This document shows, piece after piece, positions 9,284-18,349 of a stretch of 64,000 nt of DNA. This DNA comes from Bacteroidota bacterium (GTDB taxonomy: Bacteria > Bacteroidota > Bacteroidia > B-17B0 > Aurantibacillaceae). Each line of letters begins with the position of its first letter. The stretch's first letter is position 1. The notes under the pieces were generated by a model. That model worked only from the letters and a program-made list of their open reading frames with translations. It did not search any database and was not told where the DNA came from. The stretch spans positions 1 to 64,000 of the forward strand of contig JADJFB010000001.1 of the NCBI GenBank assembly GCA_016708845.1. The letters are read 5' to 3'. The position numbers and the translations under genes are program-made.

Positions 9284-10564
9284 TTAATAGTGACATTTAG
9301 TACACTCAAGCCCTCCGATTTTTTCAACCGTAAACTTAACGTCATATTGTCCCTTATATTTTTCTTTTAAAGCTTTGTGCATTCTGTCGTAGTATGCATT
9401 TCCTTCCATAGCTACTTCAGTTTTTCTGTGACACTCAATGCACCATTTCATGGTTAATGGTGATTTTTGTTCAACCGTAGTCATTTTCTTAACATCGCCG
9501 TGGCAAGTAGCACATTCTTGTTTACCAACTACTACGTGTTGAGAGTGATTAAAATAAACGTGATCAGGTAAGGTGTGAACTTTAATCCATTTAATTGGAT
9601 TTTCAGGAGCATCATAAACACCAGTTTTAGGATTAAATCCTGATGCCGCATAAATTTTTGCAATTTCTTTTTCTCCGTATTGAGGACCAGTTTGAATTCC
9701 TTTGTGACAGTTCATACAAACATTAACTGTAGGAATTCCTGCGTGTTTAGATTTTTCTACTGAGTTGTGGCAATACTGACAAGCAATCTCATTATCTCCA
9801 GCATGTAATTTGTGAGAGAATTTAATTGGTTGATCTGGGTGGTAACCTTTTTGAGTTTCCCAATCATAATATACACCTAAATCATAACAAGCATCCCAGC
9901 AAGATTTCATTCCGCCAAAAGCAATAATGATCACAAATACACCAACTAAACGACGGTTACCGCCAATCCATTGTTTTACTTCTTGACCGAAAGTGATTTC
10001 AGGAGTTTCAGCTTTTCCTTCTCTACGATTATAAGAGTTTTGTAATGAGTGACGAACACTGCGTAAAGCTCCTAAAACAAGCGCTAAAATTACAATAGCA
10101 CCTAATAATAAGTATAATGGATCAATACCACCTTTTACTTCTTCAACAGCTTCTGTTGCAACTGTAGCGTTTGCAACTGGTGCAGCAGCTGCAGGCGGAG
10201 CGATTACATAATCAACTAGTGCCTTTAAGTCAGCATCTGATAAAAATTCAAATTCACTCATGGCGTCAACACCACCATTATTAGCTACTAGAGTTTTTGC
10301 GTAAGCATCACCAGAGGCAATAACTGTATTATTGTTTTTAATCCACTTGGACAACCATTCAGCTTCTGGTTTAGGAACGCGACCAGCAACACCAGCTAAA
10401 CCTGGACCAGTTAGTTTTTGGTCGGTCAAGGCATGACAAACCGCACAGTTTTGCTTAAATATTTTAGCACCGTCTTGTGCTTTCAATCCAAAGGAGAAAG
10501 CAAAAAACAGGAAAACCGCGCCAAATAAGGATTTTAAAGAGAAATGAGACATATTATTTTGCAT
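9284..10564 (-). CDS. actA: alternative complex III multiheme cytochrome c subunit ActA
   Basis: First gene of the respiratory operon. Six CXXCH heme sites are visible: CAVCH near residue 40 in an N-terminal monoheme cytochrome domain, then CQYCH, CMNCH, CATCH, CIECH and a final CTKCH two residues from the end. Two hydrophobic helices (about residues 150-172 and 205-225) separate the monoheme domain from the pentaheme region. I place the start at the ATG ending at 10564 (MQNNMSHFS); an ATG at 10552 is equally possible, and the GTG at 10609 adds a tail that is unlikely before a signal peptide cleaved at LKA-QD. A TATTTTTG box at 10632-10639 (minus strand) resembles the Bacteroidota -7 element but lacks a clear -33 partner. 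Confidence 0.94.
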   Translation of the reverse strand: MQNNMSHFSLKSLFGAVFLFFAFSFGLKAQDGAKIFKQNCAVCHALTDQKLTGPGLAGVAGRVPKPEAEWLSKWIKNNNTVIASGDAYAKTLVANNGGVDAMSEFEFLSDADLKALVDYVIAPPAAAAPVANATVATEAVEEVKGGIDPLYLLLGAIVILALVLGALRSVRHSLQNSYNRREGKAETPEITFGQEVKQWIGGNRRLVGVFVIIIAFGGMKSCWDACYDLGVYYDWETQKGYHPDQPIKFSHKLHAGDNEIACQYCHNSVEKSKHAGIPTVNVCMNCHKGIQTGPQYGEKEIAKIYAASGFNPKTGVYDAPENPIKWIKVHTLPDHVYFNHSQHVVVGKQECATCHGDVKKMTTVEQKSPLTMKWCIECHRKTEVAMEGNAYYDRMHKALKEKYKGQYDVKFTVEKIGGLECTKCHY

Positions 10565-10834
10565 AGAATTATATCTAATTTTGTATGTTTTAAGGCAGTT
10601 TAATGACACTTTAATGACAAAAATTACCGTGCAAAAATAACAGAATGTTATATAAGTCGGTAGTTTTTTTTAGATTTTATTAACAGTTTATGTAATTTAT
10701 ATTAATTCTAAATAAGGATTCGTTTTATTGAGAAATAAGCCCGATACAGATGTTTAATTCTATCTATATAGACAAAATAGTGATTTAAATCATTAAATCT
10801 GTCTTTTTTGTCGATTAAATAATTTTTGTGATTG

Positions 10835-11296
10835 CTAAATATCTTCCCAATAATCGATAATTAGCCCATCATTTGGACTAATTCCAATAGAACGTTTTTC
10901 TGAACCAAAATTGATGATGAGCGCATCATTTAAAAATTGTTCATCTTCTCGGCTTAATTCAAAAGCTTCGATGGTTTCTCCAATGACATCTGTCCACATT
11001 TTGGTTGTGGAAGCATCGATGGGAATCATTTTGATTTTATCGCCAAATTCTTGTTTTAATTGGGCTTTTTCTGCTTCAAAATTAAAATCGTCAATCACAT
11101 TGATAGCAGCAGCTTCTTCGTCACAAGTAATTACTAGTGTTGTATCATCTGTAAAAACTAGTTCTACATTGTCAATTAAATCAACATGCGCATCTGGATT
11201 AAATCGGTTAACCCAAAAATAAACAATTACTTTTTTTAAGGTTTTGCCTTCGGCTGCTGTTAAAAGTTTTAGCTGATGATCGGTGAAGTGAGACAT
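10835..11296 (-). CDS. conserved hypothetical protein
   Basis: A 153-residue acidic soluble protein (MSHFTDHQLKLLTAAEGK...) with no signal peptide, membrane segment or motif I recognise. It seems to alternate beta strands and helices and ends in LIIDYWEDI. It lies alone, downstream (same strand) of the amidohydrolase gene and separated from it by a hairpin-forming spacer, and upstream of the act operon by about 270 nt. Codon use looks like that of its neighbours. No function is assigned. Confidence 0.7.
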   Translation of the reverse strand: MSHFTDHQLKLLTAAEGKTLKKVIVYFWVNRFNPDAHVDLIDNVELVFTDDTTLVITCDEEAAAINVIDDFNFEAEKAQLKQEFGDKIKMIPIDASTTKMWTDVIGETIEAFELSREDEQFLNDALIINFGSEKRSIGISPNDGLIIDYWEDI

Positions 11297-11329
11297 ATTT
11301 AGAGATGAGTTATAAGTGATGAATTATGA

Positions 11330-11370
11330 GATGAGATATAAATTATAAAACTCATAACTTATATCTCATC
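11330..11370 (-). terminator. inverted repeat, possible terminator of the hutU-amidohydrolase operon
   Basis: GATGAGATATAAAT (11330-11343) pairs with ACTTATATCTCATC (11357-11370), a 14-bp stem with one mismatch and a 13-nt loop. It is 10 nt past the stop of the minus-strand amidohydrolase gene. Related ATGAGTTATAA-like words flank it, so it may be part of a small repeat cluster instead of a pure terminator, and there is no strong T-run. Confidence 0.45.
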
Positions 11371-11380
11371 CTTCTTAACT

Positions 11381-12370
11381 TTATAGAGATAGCCAAGCTT
11401 TAGCGGCGGTTCCCATAATGATTGTTTTTTCGTTATCAGAAAGTGGCGCTTCACGAACTAACGTTCCTGGAACTGCTTCTCCTAATGGAAATGGATAATC
11501 AGAACCTTGTACTACTTTATCGGCCCCCACTAAATCAATAATATATTGTAACATTTTATGGTCGCATACATGCGAATCCACCCAAAATTTACCTAAGTAT
11601 TTTTTTGGATTAAATTCGTTATCAATAGCTACTAAATCAGGACGGCAATCCCATCCGTGTTCAATACGACTAATGGTTGGTAAGAAAGAACCTCCACCGT
11701 GCGCAAAGCATACTTTTAGGTTTGGATATTTTTCGAAAATGCCCCCAAAAATCATGGAGCAAATTGCTCGGCTAATTTCGGCAGGCATACCCACTAGCCA
11801 AGGCAACCAATATTTGGTCATGTGTTCTTGTCCCATCATTTGCCAAGGGTGAACTAAAATAGCAGCATTTGTTCTTTCGCAAGCTGCCCAAAAATCATGA
11901 AATTGTGGTTCGCCCAAGTTGATGTTATTTACATTACTTCCTATCTGCACACCTTTAAAACCAAGCTTCATGCAACGTTCTAATTCTTGCACGGCTAGTT
12001 TAGTATCTTGCATAGGCACAGTTGCCAAACCAATAAATTTATCAGGATACTGATTAACCGTATTGGCAATATCATCATTTAAAAACTGAGAAATTTCTAA
12101 ACAATCATTTGGTTTGGCATCATAACTAAACATCACAGGTATCGTACAAATTACTTGCATATCTGCTTTGTGCTCTGCCATATCTTTAATGCGAACTTCG
12201 GCATCCCAACAGTTTTCTACAACCTCTCTAAAGCGCTTATCGCCTTGCATCATCCAAGCTCTGCCCGGTGCATGATGATCTAATTGTATAAAATTTCCAT
12301 AACCAAATTTTTTTGTAAAATCAGGAATGTGTTTTGGAATAATATGAGTATGAGTGTCTATTGTGAACAT
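11381..12370 (-). CDS. amidohydrolase, ACMSD-like (2-amino-3-carboxymuconate-6-semialdehyde decarboxylase)
   Basis: A 329-residue TIM-barrel amidohydrolase. The N-terminal DTHTHIIP gives the first metal-binding H-x-H pair; later LVHPW (near residue 174), CFAHGGG and GSDYPFPLG (near residue 291) supply the other expected metal and catalytic residues. The whole pattern matches ACMSD, which decarboxylates aminocarboxymuconate semialdehyde in the kynurenine route of tryptophan degradation. It follows hutU by 9 nt, so it is probably expressed with histidine degradation as part of amino-acid catabolism. Other ACMSD-family decarboxylases cannot be excluded because no other kynurenine genes are visible here. 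Confidence 0.85.
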   Translation of the reverse strand: MFTIDTHTHIIPKHIPDFTKKFGYGNFIQLDHHAPGRAWMMQGDKRFREVVENCWDAEVRIKDMAEHKADMQVICTIPVMFSYDAKPNDCLEISQFLNDDIANTVNQYPDKFIGLATVPMQDTKLAVQELERCMKLGFKGVQIGSNVNNINLGEPQFHDFWAACERTNAAILVHPWQMMGQEHMTKYWLPWLVGMPAEISRAICSMIFGGIFEKYPNLKVCFAHGGGSFLPTISRIEHGWDCRPDLVAIDNEFNPKKYLGKFWVDSHVCDHKMLQYIIDLVGADKVVQGSDYPFPLGEAVPGTLVREAPLSDNEKTIIMGTAAKAWLSL

Positions 12371-12379
12371 AAGTTTGAA

Positions 12380-14413
12380 TTAAAATAAATTATTTAAAAT
12401 CGATTCGTCTACTAAGTTTGGTAAAGTAACTTTTAAATTTGGCGTACGTTCCATTTCGCGTTTAATGGCAAAGTTAGCTTCTTTATTACGCGCCCAACTA
12501 CGGCGGGCAATACCGTTATTCACATCCCAAAACAGCATAGATTTTAATCGTCTGTCGGCATCACTACTTCCATCTAATACTAAACCAAAACCGCCGTTAA
12601 TTACTTCGCCCCAGCCAACACCACCACCATTGTGTAAACTAATCCAAGTAGCACCACGGAAACTATCGCCTACAAAATTTTGCACAGCCATATCAGCGGT
12701 ATATTTTGAACCGTCATAAATATTAGACGTTTCGCGGTAAGGAGAATCTGTTCCACTAACATCATGATGATCTCGCCCTAAAACAACAGGAGCCGAAATT
12801 TCTTTATTAGCAATGGCTTTGTTAATCGCTTCAGCAATTTTTACTCGACCTTCACTATCGGCGTATAAAATACGTGCTTGCGAACCAACTACTAAATTAT
12901 TTTTCATCGCGTCTCTAATCCAAACAATATTATCTTGTAATTGAGGTTTAATTTCTTGAGGCGCAGTTTTATATATTTCTTCTAAAACACCTAATGCAAT
13001 TTCATCCGTTTTGCGTAAATCATTTTCGTTAGCACTTGTGCAAACCCAACGAAACGGCCCAAAGCCATAATCAAAACACATAGGCCCTAAAATGTCTTGC
13101 ACATAAGAGTTGTATCTAAATGTAGCTCCAACATGCCCCCCTTTTAATGCTTTCTCTGTTTTATAAATATCAGCTCCTGCTCTTCCAGCTTCTAATAAAA
13201 AAGCGTTTCCATAATCAAAGAAATACATGTTTTTTGCCGTTAAGGTATTTACTGCATTTGCATGACGCACTAACGTTTTCTGAACTTCCTCTTTAAATTG
13301 ATCAGGATTTTCCGCCATCATTTGGTTGCTTTCTTCTAAAGACAAACCAACTGGATAATAACCTCCCGCCCAAGGATTATGTAAAGAAGTTTGATCTGAA
13401 CCAACATCTACTTTGATATCTTCCTTTACAATACGTTCCCACAAATCAACCACATTGCCTTGATAAGCTAATGACACGGCTTCTTTATTAGCTTGCGCTG
13501 TTTTGATGCGTGGAATTAATAAGTCTAAATTATCAAACACTTCATCCACCCAACCTTGTGAGTGACGCGTATGAACTGCCTTAGGATTAATTTCGGCAGT
13601 AACAGAAACTAAGCCTGCAATTTTTGCTGCTTTAGGTTGAGCGCCACTCATGCCACCTAAACCACAAGTCACAAATAATTTTCCAATTCTATCTTCTTCC
13701 GATTTAGACACTTTACGTGCCGCATTCATTACCGTAATACAAGTGCCGTGCACAATACCTTGCGGACCAATATACATGAACGAACCAGCAGTCATTTGTC
13801 CGTATTGAGTTACACCTAGTGCATTAAATTTTTCCCAATCATCGGGCTTGCTATAGTTAGGAATCATCATGCCATTCGTCACAACCACACGTGGCGCATC
13901 TTTATGAGAAGGAAATAAGCCCATAGGATGTCCGCTATATAATACCAAGGTTTGTTCGTCTGTCATGATCGCTAAATACTGCATAGTAAGCAAGTACTGA
14001 GCCCAGTTTTGAAACACAGAACCATTGCCGCCATAAGTAATTAATTCGTGAGGATGTTGCGCAACGGCATAATCTAAATTATTACTTAGCATGTGCATAA
14101 TAGCTGCAGCTTGTATGCTTTGGTGAGGATACTCGTTAATTGGGCGAGCAAAAATTTTATAATCGGGACGAAAGCGATACATGTAAATTCGGCCGTATGT
14201 TTTTAGTTCTTCTGCAAATTCTTTTGCTAAAACAGCGTGATGTTGAGGTTCAAAATAACGTAGTGCATTTTGAATGGCTAATTTTTTTTCTTCTCCATTT
14301 AAAATGTCCTTACGTTTTGGCGCATGATTGATTGTGCTTTCGTATGTTTTTGGCTGAGGTAATACAGTAGGAATACCTTGTAATATGTATTGTTGAAATT
14401 GTTGTAATTCCAT
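12380..14413 (-). CDS. hutU: urocanate hydratase
   Basis: Urocanase, which hydrates urocanate to imidazolonepropionate in histidine degradation using NAD+ as a tightly bound electrophile. Family stretches are clear: LITYGGNGSVFQNWAQ, YSGHPMGLFPSH, TCGLGGMSGAQPKAAKIAG (NAD site) and FGPFRWVCTSANENDLRKTD with the conserved Cys. The 677 residues are about 110 more than the classical enzyme, as in the longer Bacteroidota form. It is transcribed away from the photolyase gene, with only 81 nt between the two starts. No other hut gene is in the window. Confidence 0.95.
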   Translation of the reverse strand: MELQQFQQYILQGIPTVLPQPKTYESTINHAPKRKDILNGEEKKLAIQNALRYFEPQHHAVLAKEFAEELKTYGRIYMYRFRPDYKIFARPINEYPHQSIQAAAIMHMLSNNLDYAVAQHPHELITYGGNGSVFQNWAQYLLTMQYLAIMTDEQTLVLYSGHPMGLFPSHKDAPRVVVTNGMMIPNYSKPDDWEKFNALGVTQYGQMTAGSFMYIGPQGIVHGTCITVMNAARKVSKSEEDRIGKLFVTCGLGGMSGAQPKAAKIAGLVSVTAEINPKAVHTRHSQGWVDEVFDNLDLLIPRIKTAQANKEAVSLAYQGNVVDLWERIVKEDIKVDVGSDQTSLHNPWAGGYYPVGLSLEESNQMMAENPDQFKEEVQKTLVRHANAVNTLTAKNMYFFDYGNAFLLEAGRAGADIYKTEKALKGGHVGATFRYNSYVQDILGPMCFDYGFGPFRWVCTSANENDLRKTDEIALGVLEEIYKTAPQEIKPQLQDNIVWIRDAMKNNLVVGSQARILYADSEGRVKIAEAINKAIANKEISAPVVLGRDHHDVSGTDSPYRETSNIYDGSKYTADMAVQNFVGDSFRGATWISLHNGGGVGWGEVINGGFGLVLDGSSDADRRLKSMLFWDVNNGIARRSWARNKEANFAIKREMERTPNLKVTLPNLVDESILNNLF

Positions 14414-14494
14414 GAGATAAATAGGTTAATTTAGAAGTGCTGAAATTACATGATTTTTTTAAACTTTCAGACACATTGCTTGTTTAAAATTTAG

Positions 14495-15817
14495 ATGAAA
14501 CAGATATCCATATTTTGGTTTAGAAGAGATTTACGTTTAGACGATAATGCAGGTTTATACCATGCGCTTAAAAAAGGAATGCCTGTTTTGCCCATTTTTA
14601 TTTTTGATAAAACCATTTTAGATAATTTAGAAGACAAAAAAGATGGTCGTGTAGAATTTATCCATCAAGCGATTTTGAATTTAAATGAGCAGTTAATAGA
14701 GTTGGGGAGTTCCATTAAAGTATTTTATTCGACACCCGAAAAAGTATTTAAAGACTTGACTAAAGAATATACGATTCAATCCGTTTTTGCAAATCATGAT
14801 TATGAACCCTATGCAGATGAACGAGATGGAGCAGTTAAAGATTTTTTAAGTAAACATAAAATAGAATTTAAAACCTATAAAGACCAGTGCATTTTTGAGA
14901 AGGAGGAGGTGACCAAAGATGATGGAAAACCTTATACTATATTTACGCCATACAGTCGTAAATGGAAATTACGCTTAACCGATTTTCATGTAAAGGCTTA
15001 TCCAAATAAAAAATATTTTAAGCATTTTATTCAAACAAAAACTTTTGATATTCCAACTTTAAATGAGATGGGATTTGAAAAATCAGAATTAGAATTTCCA
15101 TCAACAACGATTAGCAAATCAATTGTTACTAATTACAAAGAACAACGAGATTTCCCTGCCATTAAAGGAACCAGTAAATTAAGTGTCCATTTGCGTTTTG
15201 GTACAGTGAGCATTAGAGCATTAGCAAAACAAGCCTTAGTATTAAACGAAACGTGGTTAAACGAATTGATCTGGCGAGATTTTTACATGATGATTTTGTA
15301 CCATTTTCCTCACGCGGCAAAAAATTCTTTTAAATCACAATATGATAGAATTGAATGGCGTAATAACGAAAGTGAATTTAAAGCTTGGTGTGAAGGTAAA
15401 ACAGGCTTCCCTATAGTGGATGCTGGTATGCGTGAATTGAACGCAACAGGTTTTATGCATAACAGAGTTAGAATGATTGTGGCCAGTTTTTTAGTGAAAG
15501 ATTTATTAATTGATTGGCGTTGGGGCGAAGCCTACTTTGCACAAAAATTATTAGACTTTGATTTAAGTGCCAACAATGGAGGTTGGCAATGGGCGGCAGG
15601 AAGTGGTTGTGATGCAGCACCCTATTTTAGAGTATTTAATCCAACAGAGCAGACAAAAAAGTTTGATCCAAAGTATGAGTACATCAAAAAATGGATTCCT
15701 GAATTTAACACAGCTAAATATCCAAAACCAATTGTTGATCATGCTTCTGCACGTTTAAGAGTATTGGCTGTTTACAAAGAAGCCTTAAGTGAGAACAAAC
15801 AAACTAAGCTGTTTTAA
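14495..15817 (+). CDS. phrB: deoxyribodipyrimidine photo-lyase (cryptochrome/photolyase family, class I type)
   Basis: This enzyme uses FAD and blue light to split UV-made pyrimidine dimers. The N-terminal Rossmann-like antenna domain begins ISIFWFRRDLRLDDNAGL. The C-terminal FAD domain shows LIWRDFYMMILYHFPH, RVRMIVASFLVKDLLIDWRWGE and DLSANNGGWQWAAGSGCDAAPYFR, in this case read as separate short motifs. Its 440 residues are a little short but complete for the family. It diverges from hutU. A decayed copy of its last about 55 codons lies at 18731-18904. Whether it is a CPD photolyase or a cryptochrome-like relative cannot be settled by eye, but the motifs favour a repair enzyme. Confidence 0.93.
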   Translation: MKQISIFWFRRDLRLDDNAGLYHALKKGMPVLPIFIFDKTILDNLEDKKDGRVEFIHQAILNLNEQLIELGSSIKVFYSTPEKVFKDLTKEYTIQSVFANHDYEPYADERDGAVKDFLSKHKIEFKTYKDQCIFEKEEVTKDDGKPYTIFTPYSRKWKLRLTDFHVKAYPNKKYFKHFIQTKTFDIPTLNEMGFEKSELEFPSTTISKSIVTNYKEQRDFPAIKGTSKLSVHLRFGTVSIRALAKQALVLNETWLNELIWRDFYMMILYHFPHAAKNSFKSQYDRIEWRNNESEFKAWCEGKTGFPIVDAGMRELNATGFMHNRVRMIVASFLVKDLLIDWRWGEAYFAQKLLDFDLSANNGGWQWAAGSGCDAAPYFRVFNPTEQTKKFDPKYEYIKKWIPEFNTAKYPKPIVDHASARLRVLAVYKEALSENKQTKLF

Positions 15818-15925
15818 TTTCCAAAGTTATTTTTACGTTAATTAAATAAAGTAGAATTAAATGTTAAAACATGTATTCTATTTAATTCATTTATTTATAT
15901 TTACTATATATTTTATATAGAAACT

Positions 15926-16312
15926 ATGAAGAAACTGTTTTATTTTAACTTTTTTAAACTCAGTGTTGTACTTGTTGCGAGTAGTTTTTTGTTTGAATCC
16001 TGTAAGCACAAAACTGATTTTGATGCCTTAGCAGATGTAAGTTATTCAGGAAACATTGCTCCAATAATTAGTTCTAATTGTGCGTTTAGTGGTTGCCATG
16101 GAGATTCATTGCCTGCTAGTATAAAATTAACCACTTATGCTACGTTGATGAATGGTGGAATTGAATCAGGGTCTCCACAAAAAAGCGAATTATATCAAAA
16201 ATTAAAAACGTTAGGAGATGACATCATGCCTAAAAAACCATACAATGAATTAACGGAAAAACAAATTCAATTAATTTATGTATGGATTGGACAAGGAGCA
16301 AAAAACAATTAA
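15926..16312 (+). CDS. cytochrome c-like lipoprotein with CX4CH motif
   Basis: A 128-residue exported protein. The signal peptide ends in a lipobox-like LFESCKHK. One heme-like site, NCAFSGCHGD, has four residues between the cysteines (CX4CH) instead of two, a variant often seen in Bacteroidota cytochrome-like proteins. A downstream Met (DDIMPKKP) could be the sixth heme ligand. It is first in a run with a second small cytochrome-like gene, a DUF5777 gene and a YceI gene, an arrangement I know from other Bacteroidota. Function is unknown; heme attachment is inferred. Confidence 0.8.
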   Translation: MKKLFYFNFFKLSVVLVASSFLFESCKHKTDFDALADVSYSGNIAPIISSNCAFSGCHGDSLPASIKLTTYATLMNGGIESGSPQKSELYQKLKTLGDDIMPKKPYNELTEKQIQLIYVWIGQGAKNN

Positions 16313-16345
16313 TTAGAAAACTATATTTCGATAAACTCAATATCC

Positions 16346-16714
16346 ATGAAAAAAAAATATTTATCAATTTTATCAATAGGCACAATTTGTTTTTTAAACA
16401 GTTGTTATTATGATAACCACAAAGAATTGCGTCCAGAAGCGGCGTTACCAAATTCTACTTCTGGTTGCGATACTGTGAATGCTATAAGTTATTCATCGCA
16501 AATAGCACCAATATTATCTTCTGCTTGTTTGGGATGTCACAACCCAGGTAATGGAGATTTATCAAATCATTCAAGTGTTCAGGTATATGCTTTATCAGGT
16601 GATTTATATACTCGAGTGAATACTGGAAACATGCCTCAAGGTGGCCCTAAGTTATCGGATTGCGATATTGCAAAAATTAAAAAATGGGTAGATGCAGGCG
16701 CCCCAAATAACTAA
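16346..16714 (+). CDS. small monoheme cytochrome c-like lipoprotein
   Basis: A 122-residue exported lipoprotein (lipobox region FLNSCYYD) with a classical heme c motif CLGCHNPG near residue 66 and a possible axial Met in GNMPQGGPKLSDCD. The C-terminal IKKWVDAGAPNN is typical of the cytochrome-like domain also seen in the gene 33 nt upstream. The two are probably paralogous electron carriers or scaffold proteins of the cell envelope. The operon continues to the DUF5777 and YceI genes. Its partner and role are not known. Confidence 0.82.
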   Translation: MKKKYLSILSIGTICFLNSCYYDNHKELRPEAALPNSTSGCDTVNAISYSSQIAPILSSACLGCHNPGNGDLSNHSSVQVYALSGDLYTRVNTGNMPQGGPKLSDCDIAKIKKWVDAGAPNN

Positions 16715-16815
16715 TATTTTTTATATATGAAATAGCCATGTGCCTGAACGCACAAACACAAATGAAGATACATGGCGTATACCATATGACAATTAAAAAA
16801 AATAAATATCTACAT

Positions 16816-17721
16816 ATGAAAAAAATTATAGTATCTCTTTCTTTAATCATAAGTAATTCAACTGCATTTTTTGCTCAAAGTCCAGATGACTTATTAAATA
16901 TGGTTGAAGAAAAACCTAAAAAAGAATTTATTAACGCTACATTTAAAACGACTCGTTTAATTAATTTTCATACAGTTGAAGTGTTAGGTAAACGAAGTTT
17001 GGATTTCAGGATTTCTCATCGTTTTGGAGATTTTAATTCTGGAGCCTATAACGCTTGGGGTGTTGATGGAGGCGCAAATATTCGTTTAGCGCTAGAATAT
17101 AATCATGGAAGTCGACTAATGTTTGGTATTGGAAGAACATCTGGAAGGAAAATTGCAGATGGTTTTTTGAAATACCGCCTATTAAAACAAACCACTAAGG
17201 GTGGTGGAATGCCAGTAAGCGTTACTTTATTTACAAGCGTATATCATACGTTTCAACAAAACGTGATAATTGACGGAGAAAACAAATACCAATCTATTCC
17301 TGATAGATTATCTTATTGCCATCAAATTATGGTTGGAAGAAAGTTTAATTCTCGTTTTTCGTTTCAATTAACGGGGGCTATGGTTCATGTAAATTTAGTA
17401 GATAAGATTTCTGATAAAAATGATTGTTTTGTTATTGGTGGAGTAACACGATTTAAATTCACTAAGCGTCAAGCAATTAGCTTGAATATGGCTATAGATT
17501 AAATAAATACAGTAAAAGAGAAGTATTATGACAGTTTTGGCATAGGATATGATTTAGAAACTGGTGGGCACGTGTTTCAAATTCATTTAACAAATTCGTT
17601 TGGATTAACGGAGGATCAATATTTTATGTACACCAACACAACTTGGGAAAATTGGGGAGTTCGTTTAGGGTTTAACATTTCCCGTGTATTCAGTTTGCAA
17701 GGGAAACATAAAGAAGAATAA
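16816..17721 (+). pseudogene. DUF5777 family beta-barrel protein, interrupted by an in-frame stop
   Basis: The start is taken at the ATG at 16816 (MKKIIVSLSLIISNS...FFAQ, a signal peptide). An upstream ATG at 16738 only adds a tail before this signal. The frame runs to TAA at 17500-17502, but the same frame continues for 72 more codons with family-like sequence (FGIGYDLETGGHVFQIHLTNS ... WGVRLGFNISRVFSL) and stops at 17719-17721. The missing tail contains the final strands of the predicted outer-membrane barrel, so the truncated 229-residue product is unlikely to fold normally. A single base change would restore it. It sits between two cytochrome-like genes and the YceI gene. Confidence 0.8.
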
Positions 17722-17742
17722 ATAATTTATAATAAAAAACAT

Positions 17743-18282
17743 ATGAAAAAGGTATTAGTAGTAACATTATTAGGATTGGGATTAACTGGTTTCTCGCAAG
17801 TTTATATCGGTAAAAAATCTAAAATTACATTTTTTAGTGAGGCGAAAATGGAAAACATTGATGCAACTAATACTGTTGCACAGCCAGTTTTTAGTGCAGC
17901 CAACGGAGTGTTTGTTGCTCAAGTACAACATTCGGCATTTGTATTTAAATCGCCTTTAATGCAAGAGCATTACAATGAAAACTACATGGAAAGTGAAAAA
18001 TTCCCTTTCGCAACGTTTAAAGGTAAAGTAAAAGAAACAGTTGATTATACTAAAGACGGAGTTTATAATGTAAACGTGGAAGGCACTTTGGATATTCACG
18101 GTGTATCTTTACCAAGAACAATTTCGGGAACAATTACTGTAAAAAGTGGTACGATTATTTTAGATTCTAAATTTGATGTTAAAGTTTCTGAACACAATAT
18201 TAAAGTTCCAACATTATATGTAGAGAAAATTGCTGAAATTATTAAAGTAACTTTTCATACAGAAATGGAGCCAAAAAAATAA
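17743..18282 (+). CDS. YceI family lipocalin-like secreted protein
   Basis: A 179-residue exported protein with signal peptide MKKVLVVTLLGLGLTGFSQ. The YceI fold is recognised by NYMESEKFPFATFKGKV, VEGTLDIHGVSLPR and the closing strands ending in KVTFHTEM. YceI proteins are periplasmic beta-barrels that bind long isoprenoids such as quinones. It is the last gene of the cytochrome-DUF5777-YceI run, 21 nt after the broken DUF5777 frame, and is followed by a hairpin terminator. A quinone or lipid link with the neighbouring cytochromes is inference. Confidence 0.88.
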   Translation: MKKVLVVTLLGLGLTGFSQVYIGKKSKITFFSEAKMENIDATNTVAQPVFSAANGVFVAQVQHSAFVFKSPLMQEHYNENYMESEKFPFATFKGKVKETVDYTKDGVYNVNVEGTLDIHGVSLPRTISGTITVKSGTIILDSKFDVKVSEHNIKVPTLYVEKIAEIIKVTFHTEMEPKK

Positions 18283-18303
18283 TATCAAAAAAAATAAAAA
18301 GAT

Positions 18304-18335
18304 AAAAAATCCTGCTATGTTGGCGGGATTTTTTT
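18304..18335 (+). terminator. hairpin terminator after the YceI gene
   Basis: AAAAAATCCTGC (18304-18315) pairs with GCGGGATTTTTT (18323 onward) around a 7-nt loop, with one G-T pair, followed by a T-run. It lies 22 nt after the YceI stop codon and separates that operon from the remnant region. Confidence 0.8.
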
Positions 18336-18349
18336 ATTTGTATTATACA

